Assembly: GCA_937918935.1 (NCBI GenBank)
Contig: CAKZSI010000030.1
Location: 148,878-212,877 of the forward strand
Reading direction: 5' to 3'
Length of the DNA stretch: 64,000 nt
DNA from: an uncultured Chloroflexales bacterium
GTDB taxonomy: Bacteria; Chloroflexota; Chloroflexia; Chloroflexales; Chloroflexaceae
The notes beneath the pieces are model-generated. The model ran no database searches and was not told the DNA's origin. It worked only from the letters and a program-made list of their open reading frames with translations. The translations under genes and the position numbers were made by a program. Each line of letters opens with the position of its first letter. Within the stretch, counting starts at the first letter, position 1. Below, piece by piece: positions 17,617 to 26,359 of this stretch.

Positions 17617-19341
17617 GTGTCAAGCAGATCTGAACAACTCCTCATCCGGGCAGGGCGGAACGTCGCTCTCATCCTGCCGGTGCTCTTTCTGGGGCTGTTC
17701 TTTTTTTACCCGCTGTTCACCATCATTCGGCTGAGCTTCGCCAATGGCCTGGCCGGGCTGCTCGAAACCCTGGGCGCGCGCTACTACTGGCGCGTGCTCG
17801 CCTTTACCGCCGGGCAGGCCGCGCTCTCGACGGCGCTGACCCTGGCCGTAGGGCTGCCAGGCGCCTACGTCTTCGCCCGCTACGAGTTTCCGGGCAAGGC
17901 GCTGTTGCGGGCCGTCGCCGGGGTGCCGTTTGTGATGCCGACAGTGGTGGTGGCGGTGGCCCTTGGCGCGCTGCTAGGACCGCGTGGCCTGATCAATCAG
18001 GGCCTCCAAACCGCCCTCGGATTAGCGGCTCCGCCGATCGGGCTGAGCGGCCTCCAGGCCGTGCTGCTGGCCCACATCTTTTACAACTACACCGTGGTCC
18101 TGCGCCTGGTGGGGGGATTCTGGGCCAATCTCGACCCGCGGCTGGAGGAGGCCGCCGCGGTGCTGGGGGCCTCGCGTCTCCAGGCGCTGCTGCGCGTGAC
18201 GCTGCCGCTGCTCGCGCCGGCGCTGGGCGCGGCGGCGCTGCTGATCTTCATCTTCACCTTTACGAGCTTCGGGGTGATGGTCATTCTCGGCGGCCCGCGT
18301 CTGGCCACGCTGGAGGTGGAGATCTACCGCCAGACGGCGCAGTTGTTGCGCCTGGATGTGGCCGCGACCCTGGCACTCATTCAACTGGTCTGCACCCTGG
18401 GGTTGAGTTTCGCCTATACGCGCCTGGCGGCGCGGGTCACGACGCCGCTGGAATTGCAGCCGCGCAGCTACACCACGCGCCCTCCCCGCGCGCCCCGCGA
18501 GAGGCTCCTGGTCGGCGCTACTATGCTGCTCATCACCCTGCTGCTGGGCGCTCCGCTGGCGGCCCTGGCGCTACGCTCGGTACTCGCCCCGGGCCCGGGC
18601 ACGCCGCACTTTACCCTGGCCGCCTACCTCGCCCTCGGCCAGAATCTCACCGGCTCGGCCTTCTTCGTGCCCCCGACGGCGGCGATTGCCAACTCACTGC
18701 GTATTGCCGCCACCACCACGCTCCTCGCGTTAAGTATCGGCGTTCCGGCGGCCTACCTGCTGGCGCGCCGCCCCGCGCCGCCGGGGGGGCGGTCGGGCAG
18801 AGAGCAACGAGCGACCGCCGGCATGGCCCTGCTCGACGCGCTATTTATGCTGCCCCTGGGAACTTCCGCAGTCACCCTGGGGCTGGGCTACCTGGTGGCC
18901 CTGAGCGTGCCGGGGCTGGGCGGGCTGCGAACCTCGCCCTGGCTCATTCCCGTGCTTCACACCCTCGTCGCCCTGCCCTTCGTGATCCGCGCCCTGGCAC
19001 CGGTGCTGCGGGCACGCAGCCCCCGACAACGCGAGGCAGCGGCGCTCCTGGGCGCCTCGCCCGCGCAGGTCTGGCTGCGGGTCGAATTGCCGCAGATCGC
19101 TCCGGCCCTGGCCATTGGCGCCGTGTTTGCCTTCACCGTCTCCCTGGGCGAGTTTGGCGCCACGCTGCTGCTCGCCCGCCCCGATGCGCCAACCCTGCCG
19201 GTGATGATCTTCCGCTTCCTCGGCCAGCCCGGCGCACTCAACTACGGCCAGGCCCTGGCACTGGCCACTATCCTCATGCTGGTCACTGCGCTGGGGTTCC
19301 TGCTGCTCGAACGGCTCCGTCCGCCGGGAGGGGAGTTTTGA
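17617..19341 (+). CDS. thiP: Thiamine ABC transporter permease (fused double permease)
   Basis: A 574-residue inner-membrane protein with about 12 hydrophobic helices and two copies of the binding-protein-dependent permease domain. Each has an EAA loop: EEAAAVLGASRLQALLRVTLP about 170-190 and REAAALLGASPAQVWLRVELP about 470-490. This duplicated layout is that of ThiP and FbpB-like permeases. Start is GTG 17617. The preceding thiB and riboswitch point to thiamine uptake. No ThiQ-type ATPase follows; the next gene is on the other strand, so the transporter must borrow an ATPase encoded elsewhere. Confidence 0.9.
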   Translation: MSSRSEQLLIRAGRNVALILPVLFLGLFFFYPLFTIIRLSFANGLAGLLETLGARYYWRVLAFTAGQAALSTALTLAVGLPGAYVFARYEFPGKALLRAVAGVPFVMPTVVVAVALGALLGPRGLINQGLQTALGLAAPPIGLSGLQAVLLAHIFYNYTVVLRLVGGFWANLDPRLEEAAAVLGASRLQALLRVTLPLLAPALGAAALLIFIFTFTSFGVMVILGGPRLATLEVEIYRQTAQLLRLDVAATLALIQLVCTLGLSFAYTRLAARVTTPLELQPRSYTTRPPRAPRERLLVGATMLLITLLLGAPLAALALRSVLAPGPGTPHFTLAAYLALGQNLTGSAFFVPPTAAIANSLRIAATTTLLALSIGVPAAYLLARRPAPPGGRSGREQRATAGMALLDALFMLPLGTSAVTLGLGYLVALSVPGLGGLRTSPWLIPVLHTLVALPFVIRALAPVLRARSPRQREAAALLGASPAQVWLRVELPQIAPALAIGAVFAFTVSLGEFGATLLLARPDAPTLPVMIFRFLGQPGALNYGQALALATILMLVTALGFLLLERLRPPGGEF

Positions 19342-19629
19342 GGAGACCTTCCGCTTACGCAGGGGAGTGGGGAAACCAGGTTTCCCCACTCCCCTCGAAC
19401 CGGGCGAACACGCAGGTTCCTCGCGGGGCCAGGCCCTCAGGCAAGGGGGTGGGGAAACCCAGGTTTCCCCACCCCCTCCAACCGGGTGAAGCGCGCCGGT
19501 TCCTCGCGGGGCCAGGCCCTCAGGTGGGGCCGCGGAGAATGTCGGCTTCCCCACCCCCCTCCAAGCGGACGAGGCATGCGGGTTCCTGGAAGGGCTTCGC
19601 CCTCCCGAACGAGGTATCAGGATAGGCCC
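19342..19629. repeat. Tandem array of three family A elements
   Basis: Cores at 19362-19394 (16-bp arms, perfect), 19445-19476 (15-bp arms, perfect) and a decayed copy about 19522-19557. Each is followed by a similar tail (CCGG...GGTTCCTCGCGGGGCC, then CAGGCCCTCAGG after the first two), so the repeating unit is about 80 bases. The array lies between the convergent thiP and mutB genes and ends with AGGGCTTCGCCCT. Confidence 0.75.
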
Positions 19630-21303
19630 CTAGACCACGGTCGTCTCCTGATACACCCCGAACACCTCGCGCAGCACATCGCACATCTCGCCGACGGTGC
19701 AGTAAGCGCGCACGCACTCCAGAATGGCGGGCATGGTGTTCTCATCACCCTGCGCTGCCGCGCGCAATTCGGCCAGGCGTCGCTGGACCAGGTCGTTGTC
19801 GCGTTCGCGGCGCACGCGGTTCAGGCGCTCCAGATGCTTGCGTTCGCCCTCGGGGTCCATCTCCAGGATGGGGATCTCCAGCGACGCGGGGGTCTGGTAG
19901 GCGTTCACGGCGACGATCTCGCGCTCGTGGTGGTCAATTTCCTGCTGGTAACGATAGGCCGCGTCGGCGATCTCCTTCTGGAAGTAGCCGTTGCGAATGG
20001 CCGCGATCACCCCGCCCTGGTCGTAGATCGCCTTGAAGTAGGCGTTCACCTCCTGCTCCATGCGATCGGTCAGCGCCTCGACGAAGTAACTGCCGCCGAG
20101 CGGATCAACCGTATTGGTCACGCCGCTCTCGGCGGCAATCACCTGCTGGGTGCGCAGGGCGATGGTGACGGCCTTCTCCGAGGGCAGGGCCAGGGCCTCG
20201 TCCATCGAGTTGGTGTGCAGGCTCTGCGTGCCGCCCAGCACTGCCGCGAGGGCCTGGATCGCCGTGCGCACGATGTTCACCTCGGGCTGCTGGGCCGTCA
20301 GCGAGCAGCCGGCGGTCTGGGTGTGGAAGCGCAGCCACCAGGAGCGTTCTTTCTTCGCCCCGTAGGTCTCACGCATGAGCCGCGCCCAGATGCGCCGGGC
20401 CGCCCGGTACTTGGCGATCTCCTCGAAGAAGTCATTGTGCGCATTGAAGAAGAAAGAGATACGCGGCGCGAAGTCGTCAATGTCGAGGCCCCGCGCCAGA
20501 CAGGCCTCCACATAGGCCCGCCCGTCGGCAAGGGTGAAGGCCAGTTCCTGCGCAGCCGTGCTGCCCGCCTCGCGGATGTGGTAGCCGCTCACGCTCACCG
20601 GGTTCCACTGCGGCACATGGCGGCTGCCAAACTCGATCGTGTCCACCACCAGGCGCATGCTCGGCTCGGGTGGGAAGATGTACTCATTCTGCGCGATGTA
20701 CTCCTTGAGAATATCGTTCTGCGTCGTGCCGCGCAACTGCGTCCAGGGAACGCCGCGCTTTTCGGCCACGACCAGGTACATCGCCCAGATCATCGCCGCC
20801 GGCGAGTTGATCGTCATCGAGGTCGAAACCTGGTCCAGCGGAATGCCGTCAAGCAGCACCTCCATATCCGCCAGCGACGAGACCGCCACACCGCACTTGC
20901 CGAACTCGCCCTCCACCAGCGGGTGATCGGTATCGCGGCCGTACAGCGTGGGCATATCGAAGGCGATGGACAGACCGGTTTGCCCCTGGCTCAGCAGGTA
21001 CTTGAAGCGCTGGTTCGTCTCCTCAGCCGTGCCGAAGCCGGCAAACATGCGCATCGTCCAGATCTTGCCGCGGTATCCGGTGGGGTGAATGCCCCGCGTG
21101 AAGGGATACTCGCCCGGATGGGCGATGTCACGCAGATAGTCATTCTGCGCCAGGTCCAGCGGGGTATAGAGGCGCTCAACGGGGGCGCTGCTGGTGGTCA
21201 TGAAGCGGACCGGGCGCTCGGGTGCGCGCTCCAGGGCGGGCCAGAGACACTGCTGTTCCCAACGCTTCTGGGCCGCCTGTACCTGCTCTTTCGATTCGAA
21301 CAT
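19630..21303 (-). CDS. mutB: Methylmalonyl-CoA mutase large subunit (catalytic domain only)
   Basis: 557 residues covering the substrate-binding TIM barrel of acyl-CoA mutases: [23 protein letters not shown] about 67-90, [15 protein letters not shown], and the [17 protein letters not shown] and [13 protein letters not shown] loops. It ends with no B12-binding DxHxxG domain, so that part must be a separate small subunit. ATG 21303 follows GGAGGAAC; the frame extends further upstream without conserved sequence. A TACAAT -10-like box lies at 21366-21371. Possible roles are propionyl-CoA metabolism or the 3-hydroxypropionate bicycle. The isobutyryl/ethylmalonyl-type variants cannot be fully excluded by eye. 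Confidence 0.9.
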   Translation of the reverse strand: MFESKEQVQAAQKRWEQQCLWPALERAPERPVRFMTTSSAPVERLYTPLDLAQNDYLRDIAHPGEYPFTRGIHPTGYRGKIWTMRMFAGFGTAEETNQRFKYLLSQGQTGLSIAFDMPTLYGRDTDHPLVEGEFGKCGVAVSSLADMEVLLDGIPLDQVSTSMTINSPAAMIWAMYLVVAEKRGVPWTQLRGTTQNDILKEYIAQNEYIFPPEPSMRLVVDTIEFGSRHVPQWNPVSVSGYHIREAGSTAAQELAFTLADGRAYVEACLARGLDIDDFAPRISFFFNAHNDFFEEIAKYRAARRIWARLMRETYGAKKERSWWLRFHTQTAGCSLTAQQPEVNIVRTAIQALAAVLGGTQSLHTNSMDEALALPSEKAVTIALRTQQVIAAESGVTNTVDPLGGSYFVEALTDRMEQEVNAYFKAIYDQGGVIAAIRNGYFQKEIADAAYRYQQEIDHHEREIVAVNAYQTPASLEIPILEMDPEGERKHLERLNRVRRERDNDLVQRRLAELRAAAQGDENTMPAILECVRAYCTVGEMCDVLREVFGVYQETTVV

Positions 21304-21393
21304 CTTCGTTCCTCCGGGCCTCGTGTGCTGGTGAGCTTGCAACGGTGATAACAGGCGTTTGTGCCATTGTAACATAAGGCCGAGAATGAAAAT

Positions 21394-21412
21394 GGGAGGG
21401 CTGCGCCCTCCC
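21394..21412 (-). terminator. Terminator after the peptide-binding lipoprotein gene
   Basis: GGGAGGGC (21394-21401) pairs with GCCCTCCC (21405-21412). On the minus strand it is followed by ATTTTCATTCTC, giving a plausible U-rich tail 34 bases past the stop of the gene at 21446. Confidence 0.5.
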
Positions 21413-21445
21413 AAACCTTCCCTTCTGGCAGGGTGACCATATCTT

Positions 21446-23311
21446 CTACGGACGGGGCGAGGCGGCCCCGGGTCCGCTTGCTCGCGACCAGTCGGCGATG
21501 TTCCAGGTGATCGGCGCGGTGGGATCGGCCTCAACGCCGCTGAGCGCAAGGCCAACCAGGCTCACATCGATCCGCTGGAACAGGGGCAGCACCGGTAGTT
21601 CCTGGGTAAAGAGCTGCTGCTGGCGCAGGTAGGCGGCTGCGCGTTCTTCCTGCCCCAGCGAGGTGGTCGCGATACGGATGGCCCGATCGGCTTCGAAAAA
21701 GCACCATCCGGAGAAGTTGTTGCCCGTCCATCCATTGTTCTCGTTGGGCACACCCGCGCAACTCCAGCGCTCCCAGCCGCGGGGGTCCGGACCGGCGATC
21801 CAGGCAAACAGGGCCATCTGAAAAGTGCGCCGGAAGAGCGGACCGTCGGCGCTGTACAGTCCGGCCGTGGGCACCTCCTGCAACGATGTGCCCACCCCGA
21901 TAGCGGCCAGATCGGCGGTGATCCGCTCGGCGGTGGCCAGGCGCAGCGGCGAGTTTTGCGTCGTCACCAGATTGAGCACAAGCGGTTGGCCGCCCGAATC
22001 GCGCAGCCCATCGCCATTGGCATCAACCACCCCGGCCTCGTCCAGCAGGCGACGGGCGGCATCAGGATCATAGGGGTAGCGGGTGAGTTGATCAGGCGGC
22101 GCGGCGGCCCACTGGCCCGGCACGATCCAGCTATCGAGCACCGCGCCATAGCCCCCCAGCAACTCGGCCACCATGGCCTCACGGTTGATGGCATGGGCGA
22201 TTGCCCGCCGTACCCGGATGTCTTGCAACGCCGGCACATCGAGGTTCAGCGTGAGATGCTCCCACACCGGACTGGCCACGGCGCTCACCTTGAGCGCCCC
22301 CTGCTCGGCGTCAGCGCGAATCAGTTTCAGGGTTTCGGGCAAGGGTTGCTCCAGCAGGGCCACGTCCAGGCTACCCCCGGCCACCGAGGTCCGCAGCAGA
22401 TCGGGATTGTCGCGGAAAATAAAGGTGACGTTGTCGAAGGCTCCCGCCCGGCCCTGGTAGTACTGATTGCGTGCCAGGCGCACACTGCCCTGGTCGCGGC
22501 GTTCCACCACGTAAGGCCCGTAGCTCAGCGGAGCACGGGCGAAATCGCCGCCGCGCAACTCGTTCGGGTCGCGACCCAGCAACACATGGCGCGGCAATGG
22601 CGTCCAGTACACGGCGGGGTAGGCCGGATCGGTATAATCGGGCTTGAGCACCGCCCGCGTGGTGTGCGCGTCCACTTTCTCGTAGCGGTCGAGCAAGGCC
22701 AGTTTACCCGCCGCTTCCTGCCCCATGTACACCTGCCGGGCCAGTTCATAGGCGTAGAGCGAGTCATCGGCAGTCACCGGCGTCCCGTCCGACCAGGTCA
22801 GCGTCGGGTTCCAGCGGTAGATGACGCTGATCTGTTGAACCTGGGTGATCACGGCAGTGGTCGTGGTGGTAATCATCCCCGCACTGTCGAGGTAGACATC
22901 AACCATTTTCACCGTCACATCACCGTTCTCCAGGCTAGGAACCCGTTCCAGCACCCCGGTGGTGGTGTATGTGTAGCTATGGACCAGCAGAGGCGATGGA
23001 AAGAGCAATTCGGTGATCGGCGCAGTGAGGCGCTCATCGGCGGGGTCATCGTGGTAGGGCAGCAAGTCGCCCGGATCATCGAGCAACCCGATGCGCGCCA
23101 CACGTTCGGCGACGGGCGACGTGACGGTGGCCGTTTCGGGTGTCGGGGCGCTGGTAATGGTTGGCGGGATAATCGCTTCCGCCGAAAGAGTGGTGGTCAC
23201 AGCAAGCTGCTCAGACACCACCGGAGTGGGACGGGGGGCCCCGCCCTGAATCTCACAGGCGGCCAGCAGTACCGCCACCAGGAGCAACAGGAGTACGTGC
23301 GCGGGTTTCAT
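21446..23311 (-). CDS. Oligopeptide-type ABC transporter substrate-binding lipoprotein (SBP family 5)
   Basis: 621 residues with a lipoprotein signal (LLAAC, Cys19) and the bilobed family 5 fold: [17 protein letters not shown] near the N-terminus, [17 protein letters not shown] about 160-180, and [35 protein letters not shown] about 370-410. The [25 protein letters not shown] segment lines the peptide site in this family. No permease or ATPase gene is adjacent, so it is an orphan component. A promoter sits only a few bases before the ATG. Confidence 0.88.
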   Translation of the reverse strand: MKPAHVLLLLLVAVLLAACEIQGGAPRPTPVVSEQLAVTTTLSAEAIIPPTITSAPTPETATVTSPVAERVARIGLLDDPGDLLPYHDDPADERLTAPITELLFPSPLLVHSYTYTTTGVLERVPSLENGDVTVKMVDVYLDSAGMITTTTTAVITQVQQISVIYRWNPTLTWSDGTPVTADDSLYAYELARQVYMGQEAAGKLALLDRYEKVDAHTTRAVLKPDYTDPAYPAVYWTPLPRHVLLGRDPNELRGGDFARAPLSYGPYVVERRDQGSVRLARNQYYQGRAGAFDNVTFIFRDNPDLLRTSVAGGSLDVALLEQPLPETLKLIRADAEQGALKVSAVASPVWEHLTLNLDVPALQDIRVRRAIAHAINREAMVAELLGGYGAVLDSWIVPGQWAAAPPDQLTRYPYDPDAARRLLDEAGVVDANGDGLRDSGGQPLVLNLVTTQNSPLRLATAERITADLAAIGVGTSLQEVPTAGLYSADGPLFRRTFQMALFAWIAGPDPRGWERWSCAGVPNENNGWTGNNFSGWCFFEADRAIRIATTSLGQEERAAAYLRQQQLFTQELPVLPLFQRIDVSLVGLALSGVEADPTAPITWNIADWSRASGPGAASPRP

Positions 23312-23321
23312 AGGCGCGGCG

Positions 23322-23350
23322 ATTGTACCTGATTACCTGCGACTTGTCGA
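23322..23350 (-). promoter_or_regulatory. Promoter of the peptide-binding lipoprotein gene, nearly leaderless
   Basis: On the minus strand TCGACA (23345-23350), a 17-base spacer, then TACAAT (23322-23327). The expected start is about 23315, four or five bases from the ATG at 23311, leaving no room for a Shine-Dalgarno site. Confidence 0.55.
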
Positions 23351-23416
23351 GTGCGTTGTGGAGCAACCAGGTTTTCCGACGCCCCGGCCCGTCTGGGAGC
23401 ATAACCCGCCAGGCGC

Positions 23417-24394
23417 TTACCCGTTCCCGCGCCCCAGATCACGCGCCGCCGGCAATCCGCCCATCGCGGTGGCGGTCAGGGCGGCCCGCTCGACTGCCCG
23501 GGCCAGGGTATCGGCGGCGATGCTACCGAGCACGAGCATATGCGGCGCGGGCCGGCGCCCGGTTGCCAGGGCAAAGACCGTATCCCCATCGAACGGCGTA
23601 TGCACCGGGCGGATCGTGCGCGCAAGGCCATCGTGGGCCATCTGGGCCAGTCTGGTGGCCTCGGCCTTGGTCAGCCGCGCATCGGTAGCAACCACGGCGA
23701 TGGTCGTATTGCGATGCTCCTCGCGCCGGGCGCCCAGGGCCGCCTGAAACTGCCCATCGCGCAGTATCTGACCGGTATCGAGCACGCGCCCATCCGGGCC
23801 GCGTGCGCCCGCCAGCAACTCCCCGTGCTCGCGCCAGACATCGCCGAAGGCATTCACCACTGCCAGCGCGCCCACCACCGTGCCATCGGCCAGCGTCTCG
23901 CTCCACGTACCCACGCCGCTTTTCATTGCCGCCTGCGGCCCCAGGGCCTTGCCTACCGTGGCGCCGATCCCCGCGCCAATGCAGCCTTCGGCCGTATGCG
24001 CACTGGCGGCGTTACAGGCAGCATAGCCCATAGCCGCATCAGCGAAACGCTCGTGGCTGCCAATCTGCAGATCGAAGATCACCGCCGCCGGCACGATCGG
24101 CACCCGCGTGATCCCGACATCAAAGCCCACCCCCCGCTCGCGCAGCCACTGGACCACCCCGCTCGCCGCCGCCAGGCCCATGGCGCTCCCCCCGCAGAGG
24201 GCCACGGCATGCACCTCCTGCACGCTGTTCTCAGGAGCGAGCAGATCGGTCTCTCGTGTGCCCGGGGCGCCTCCGCGCACGTCTACACCCCCTGCTGCAC
24301 CTTCCAGGGTGAGCACCACCGTCACCCCCGTTAGCGCCTCGGCATCCTGGGCATGGCCCACCATCACGCCGGAAACATCGGTAATTGCCGGCAT
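23417..24394 (-). CDS. P1/S58 family peptidase (DmpA/NylC-type Ntn-like hydrolase)
   Basis: 325 residues of a self-cleaving hydrolase related to DmpA aminopeptidase and the nylon oligomer hydrolase NylC. Family features are the opening VSGVMVGHAQDAEALTGVTV, GGAPGTRETDLL, LCGGSAMGLAAASGV, and the segment HRNTTIAVVATDARLTKAE (about 230-248). The Asn-Thr bond at the start of NTTIAVV is the expected autoproteolysis site; Thr would become the N-terminal nucleophile. The frame runs further upstream, but ATG 24394 starts the conserved region. The natural substrate is unknown in most family members. Confidence 0.85.
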   Translation of the reverse strand: MPAITDVSGVMVGHAQDAEALTGVTVVLTLEGAAGGVDVRGGAPGTRETDLLAPENSVQEVHAVALCGGSAMGLAAASGVVQWLRERGVGFDVGITRVPIVPAAVIFDLQIGSHERFADAAMGYAACNAASAHTAEGCIGAGIGATVGKALGPQAAMKSGVGTWSETLADGTVVGALAVVNAFGDVWREHGELLAGARGPDGRVLDTGQILRDGQFQAALGARREEHRNTTIAVVATDARLTKAEATRLAQMAHDGLARTIRPVHTPFDGDTVFALATGRRPAPHMLVLGSIAADTLARAVERAALTATAMGGLPAARDLGRGNG

Positions 24395-24481
24395 AGTTAG
24401 CCTCCGTGAACCTCCGTAAGGCTGAAACACTGGACCGGCCAGTGCTTCGGACCAACCCGCTAACAAAGTTCCGACGCAGTG

Positions 24482-25006
24482 CTACGAACGACTCACCTCT
24501 TCGGCGCGTTGCAGAGCGGGATAACTCGTCGCCGGGATGGTCGGGGCCTGGCGCGAGGCGTGGGTTCCATCAGCCCCACAGTAGGGGCAGATGCTCCAGG
24601 TCAGGTCAATGACGCGATGGCAAGCGTCACAATGGCGGCGCAGAGCAGTCTGGCAGTGTGGGCAGAGGATAAAATCCGGCTCAATCGGCCGCTGGCACTC
24701 GGGGCAGACATACTTCTCCTCGATGTCGCGCCGCAGGTACTCCTGCTCCAGTTCCCGCTCGTAGCGCTCGGCGAGAGTCTGCGGCGGTCGCAGGATGAGG
24801 TGCAGGGGAATGCCCGCGAAGGGCAGCAGGAGCACCAGGCTAACCGCCAGCACCTGCACCGAGACATCCTCGCTGCGCAGGCGAATGTCGCGGTAGGCCC
24901 AGAGCACCGATGCAGCCCAGATGAGCACCAGGTAGGCCCCGATCAGAATGCCAAGTATCTGCAATATCGGCACCAGGTTCGTCAACAGGTCCTGCAAGGC
25001 TTCCAT
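24482..25006 (-). CDS. Membrane protein with a double zinc-ribbon domain
   Basis: 174 residues. Two hydrophobic segments (about 10-38 and 48-70) are followed by a charged linker and then two CxxC...CxxC ribbons: CPEC...CPHC (about 101-120) and CDAC...CPYC (about 127-143). This is the double zinc-ribbon layout seen in many small membrane-tethered proteins of unknown role. ATG 25006. The reverse-strand neighbours (S58 peptidase, darA) are separated by 87 and 178 bases, so co-transcription is uncertain. Confidence 0.75.
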   Translation of the reverse strand: MEALQDLLTNLVPILQILGILIGAYLVLIWAASVLWAYRDIRLRSEDVSVQVLAVSLVLLLPFAGIPLHLILRPPQTLAERYERELEQEYLRRDIEEKYVCPECQRPIEPDFILCPHCQTALRRHCDACHRVIDLTWSICPYCGADGTHASRQAPTIPATSYPALQRAEEVSRS

Positions 25007-25184
25007 GGTGGTATCCGTCTACGACATCAGTGGTCTGTCACCTATGTTTCCTGATACACAGCAACCGCCGCCATCCAGGTGCGCTTCAACCGCAGATGCG
25101 CGACCGCAAACAAGGCTCCGCGGCCCTCCGCGCCCTCTGCGGTACATATCAGAAAAACTCGCTAACAGACCAGGCAGCGGCGGT

Positions 25185-25511
25185 CTAGAGTTTTCGCGTT
25201 TCGGCCCTCAGCACAAACACCGTCGCACCACCCACCTGCACCTCCAGTGGCGCGGGGGGATAAAACTCGCCCGACTCGGCGATCGGCGGCATGGGCGAGA
25301 CAAAGCGGGCGCGGGTGGAGCAATGTTCGCGCACCACGTGGATAACGTGGTTGACCTGCTGATCCTCCACGCTGAGCATCAGGGTCACATTGCCTTCGCG
25401 CAGGAAGCCGCCCTGGCTGCTCAGGCGTGTCACGCGGTAGCCGTGCTCCGTGAGCGCGTCCATCAGCATGGTCGCGTCCTGCGGCTGCACAATGGCAAGC
25501 ATTACTTTCAT
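25185..25511 (-). CDS. darA: Cyclic-di-AMP receptor of the PII-like DarA/YaaQ family
   Basis: 108 residues, close to the usual 109 for this family. Diagnostic features are MKVMLAIVQPQDA, then RVTRLSSQGGFLREGNVTLMLSVED (the GGFL loop that contacts the nucleotide) and a C-terminal GGATVFVL strand. The family forms PII-like trimers that bind cyclic di-AMP. The start overlaps the tmk stop by four bases (ATGA), so the two are translationally coupled; the tmk-darA pair is also known in Firmicutes. Confidence 0.9.
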   Translation of the reverse strand: MKVMLAIVQPQDATMLMDALTEHGYRVTRLSSQGGFLREGNVTLMLSVEDQQVNHVIHVVREHCSTRARFVSPMPPIAESGEFYPPAPLEVQVGGATVFVLRAETRKL

Positions 25512-26191
25512 ACCGTCGGACCTAACCGCGCGACCGGCGCCAGCAACGGTTCCACTTCGGCGTATATCTGGGCGGCCACCGCCTCGATGGGCTGGTTGAC
25601 CGAGAGGTGCCGCCAGCGCGCCGGATCACGCTGCATCAACTCGAAGAACCCGGCGACCACGCGCTGGTGGTAGGCCAGATCACGGGCGTCGAGCCGGTTC
25701 CATTCGGCATTCGCACCGGGAGCTCCCGGCATGCTGGTGCGTTCACGTTGGGCGCGCTTGCGCCGCAGCCCCTCTTCCACGTCAATATCCAGGTAAAACG
25801 TCAGATCGGGCATCAGGCCGCCGGTGGCAACCGCGGTGATCGCCTGCAGTTCGTCAAGGTCGCGTCCTAGCCCATAGCCCTGGTAGGCGAAGGTGGAGTC
25901 GGCATAGCGATCGCAGAGCACGATTCCACCCGTGTTCAGGTAGGGACGAATCAGTTCGCTCACCAGTTGGGCCCGCGCTGCCGAGAACAGCAGCGTTTCT
26001 GTTGTCGGCGCCATCTCGGTATGGCGCAGATCAACAAGGATCCTGCGGATCATCTCGCCGATGCGCGTCCCTCCCGGCTCACGGGTGAGAATAACTGGAT
26101 AGCCCTCAGCTTGTAATCGCTCATAGAGTAACCGAGCCTGCGTGCTCTTCCCGCTGCCCTCCGGCCCTTCGAAGGTGATAAAGACGCCCAT
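25508..26191 (-). CDS. tmk: Thymidylate kinase
   Basis: 227 residues that phosphorylate dTMP to dTDP. P-loop GPEGSGKST (9-17), then LTREPGGTRIGEMIR, the DRYADSTFAYQG motif about 96-107 and a lid with RRKRAQRER (about 143-151). ATG 26191 starts the conserved strand; the longer frame upstream is unlikely. The lid carries an extra Ala/Gly/Pro-rich insertion (MPGAPGANAEW) before LDARD. First gene of the tmk-darA pair. Confidence 0.95.
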   Translation of the reverse strand: MGVFITFEGPEGSGKSTQARLLYERLQAEGYPVILTREPGGTRIGEMIRRILVDLRHTEMAPTTETLLFSAARAQLVSELIRPYLNTGGIVLCDRYADSTFAYQGYGLGRDLDELQAITAVATGGLMPDLTFYLDIDVEEGLRRKRAQRERTSMPGAPGANAEWNRLDARDLAYHQRVVAGFFELMQRDPARWRHLSVNQPIEAVAAQIYAEVEPLLAPVARLGPTV

Positions 26192-26319
26192 CGTTCTTGA
26201 TGATCCACTTTTGAAGCGAAATCGTGCCTGGTCGGCAGGCACGTCATATTATACAGGTTTTTTGACGTTAGACGCGATTTTACTGCGCGGCCCCTTGAGG
26301 TCGCCATTTCTGCCCGGCG

Positions 26320-26355
26320 CCAGGGGGAGTAGGAAAACCACTTTTCCCCACCCCC
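26320..26355. repeat. Degenerate family A element between the R3H ATPase gene and tmk
   Basis: GGAAAACCA-CTTTTCCCC flanked by GGGGGAGT and CACCCCC, a decayed family A palindrome. It lies five bases past the R3H gene stop and may act as its terminator. Confidence 0.5.
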
Positions 26356-26359
26356 TGCC

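Noticed and set aside
19486..21348. 620-codon plus-strand open frame across mutB
   Set aside because: Antisense shadow of a conserved mutase; the start lies in the tandem repeat array.
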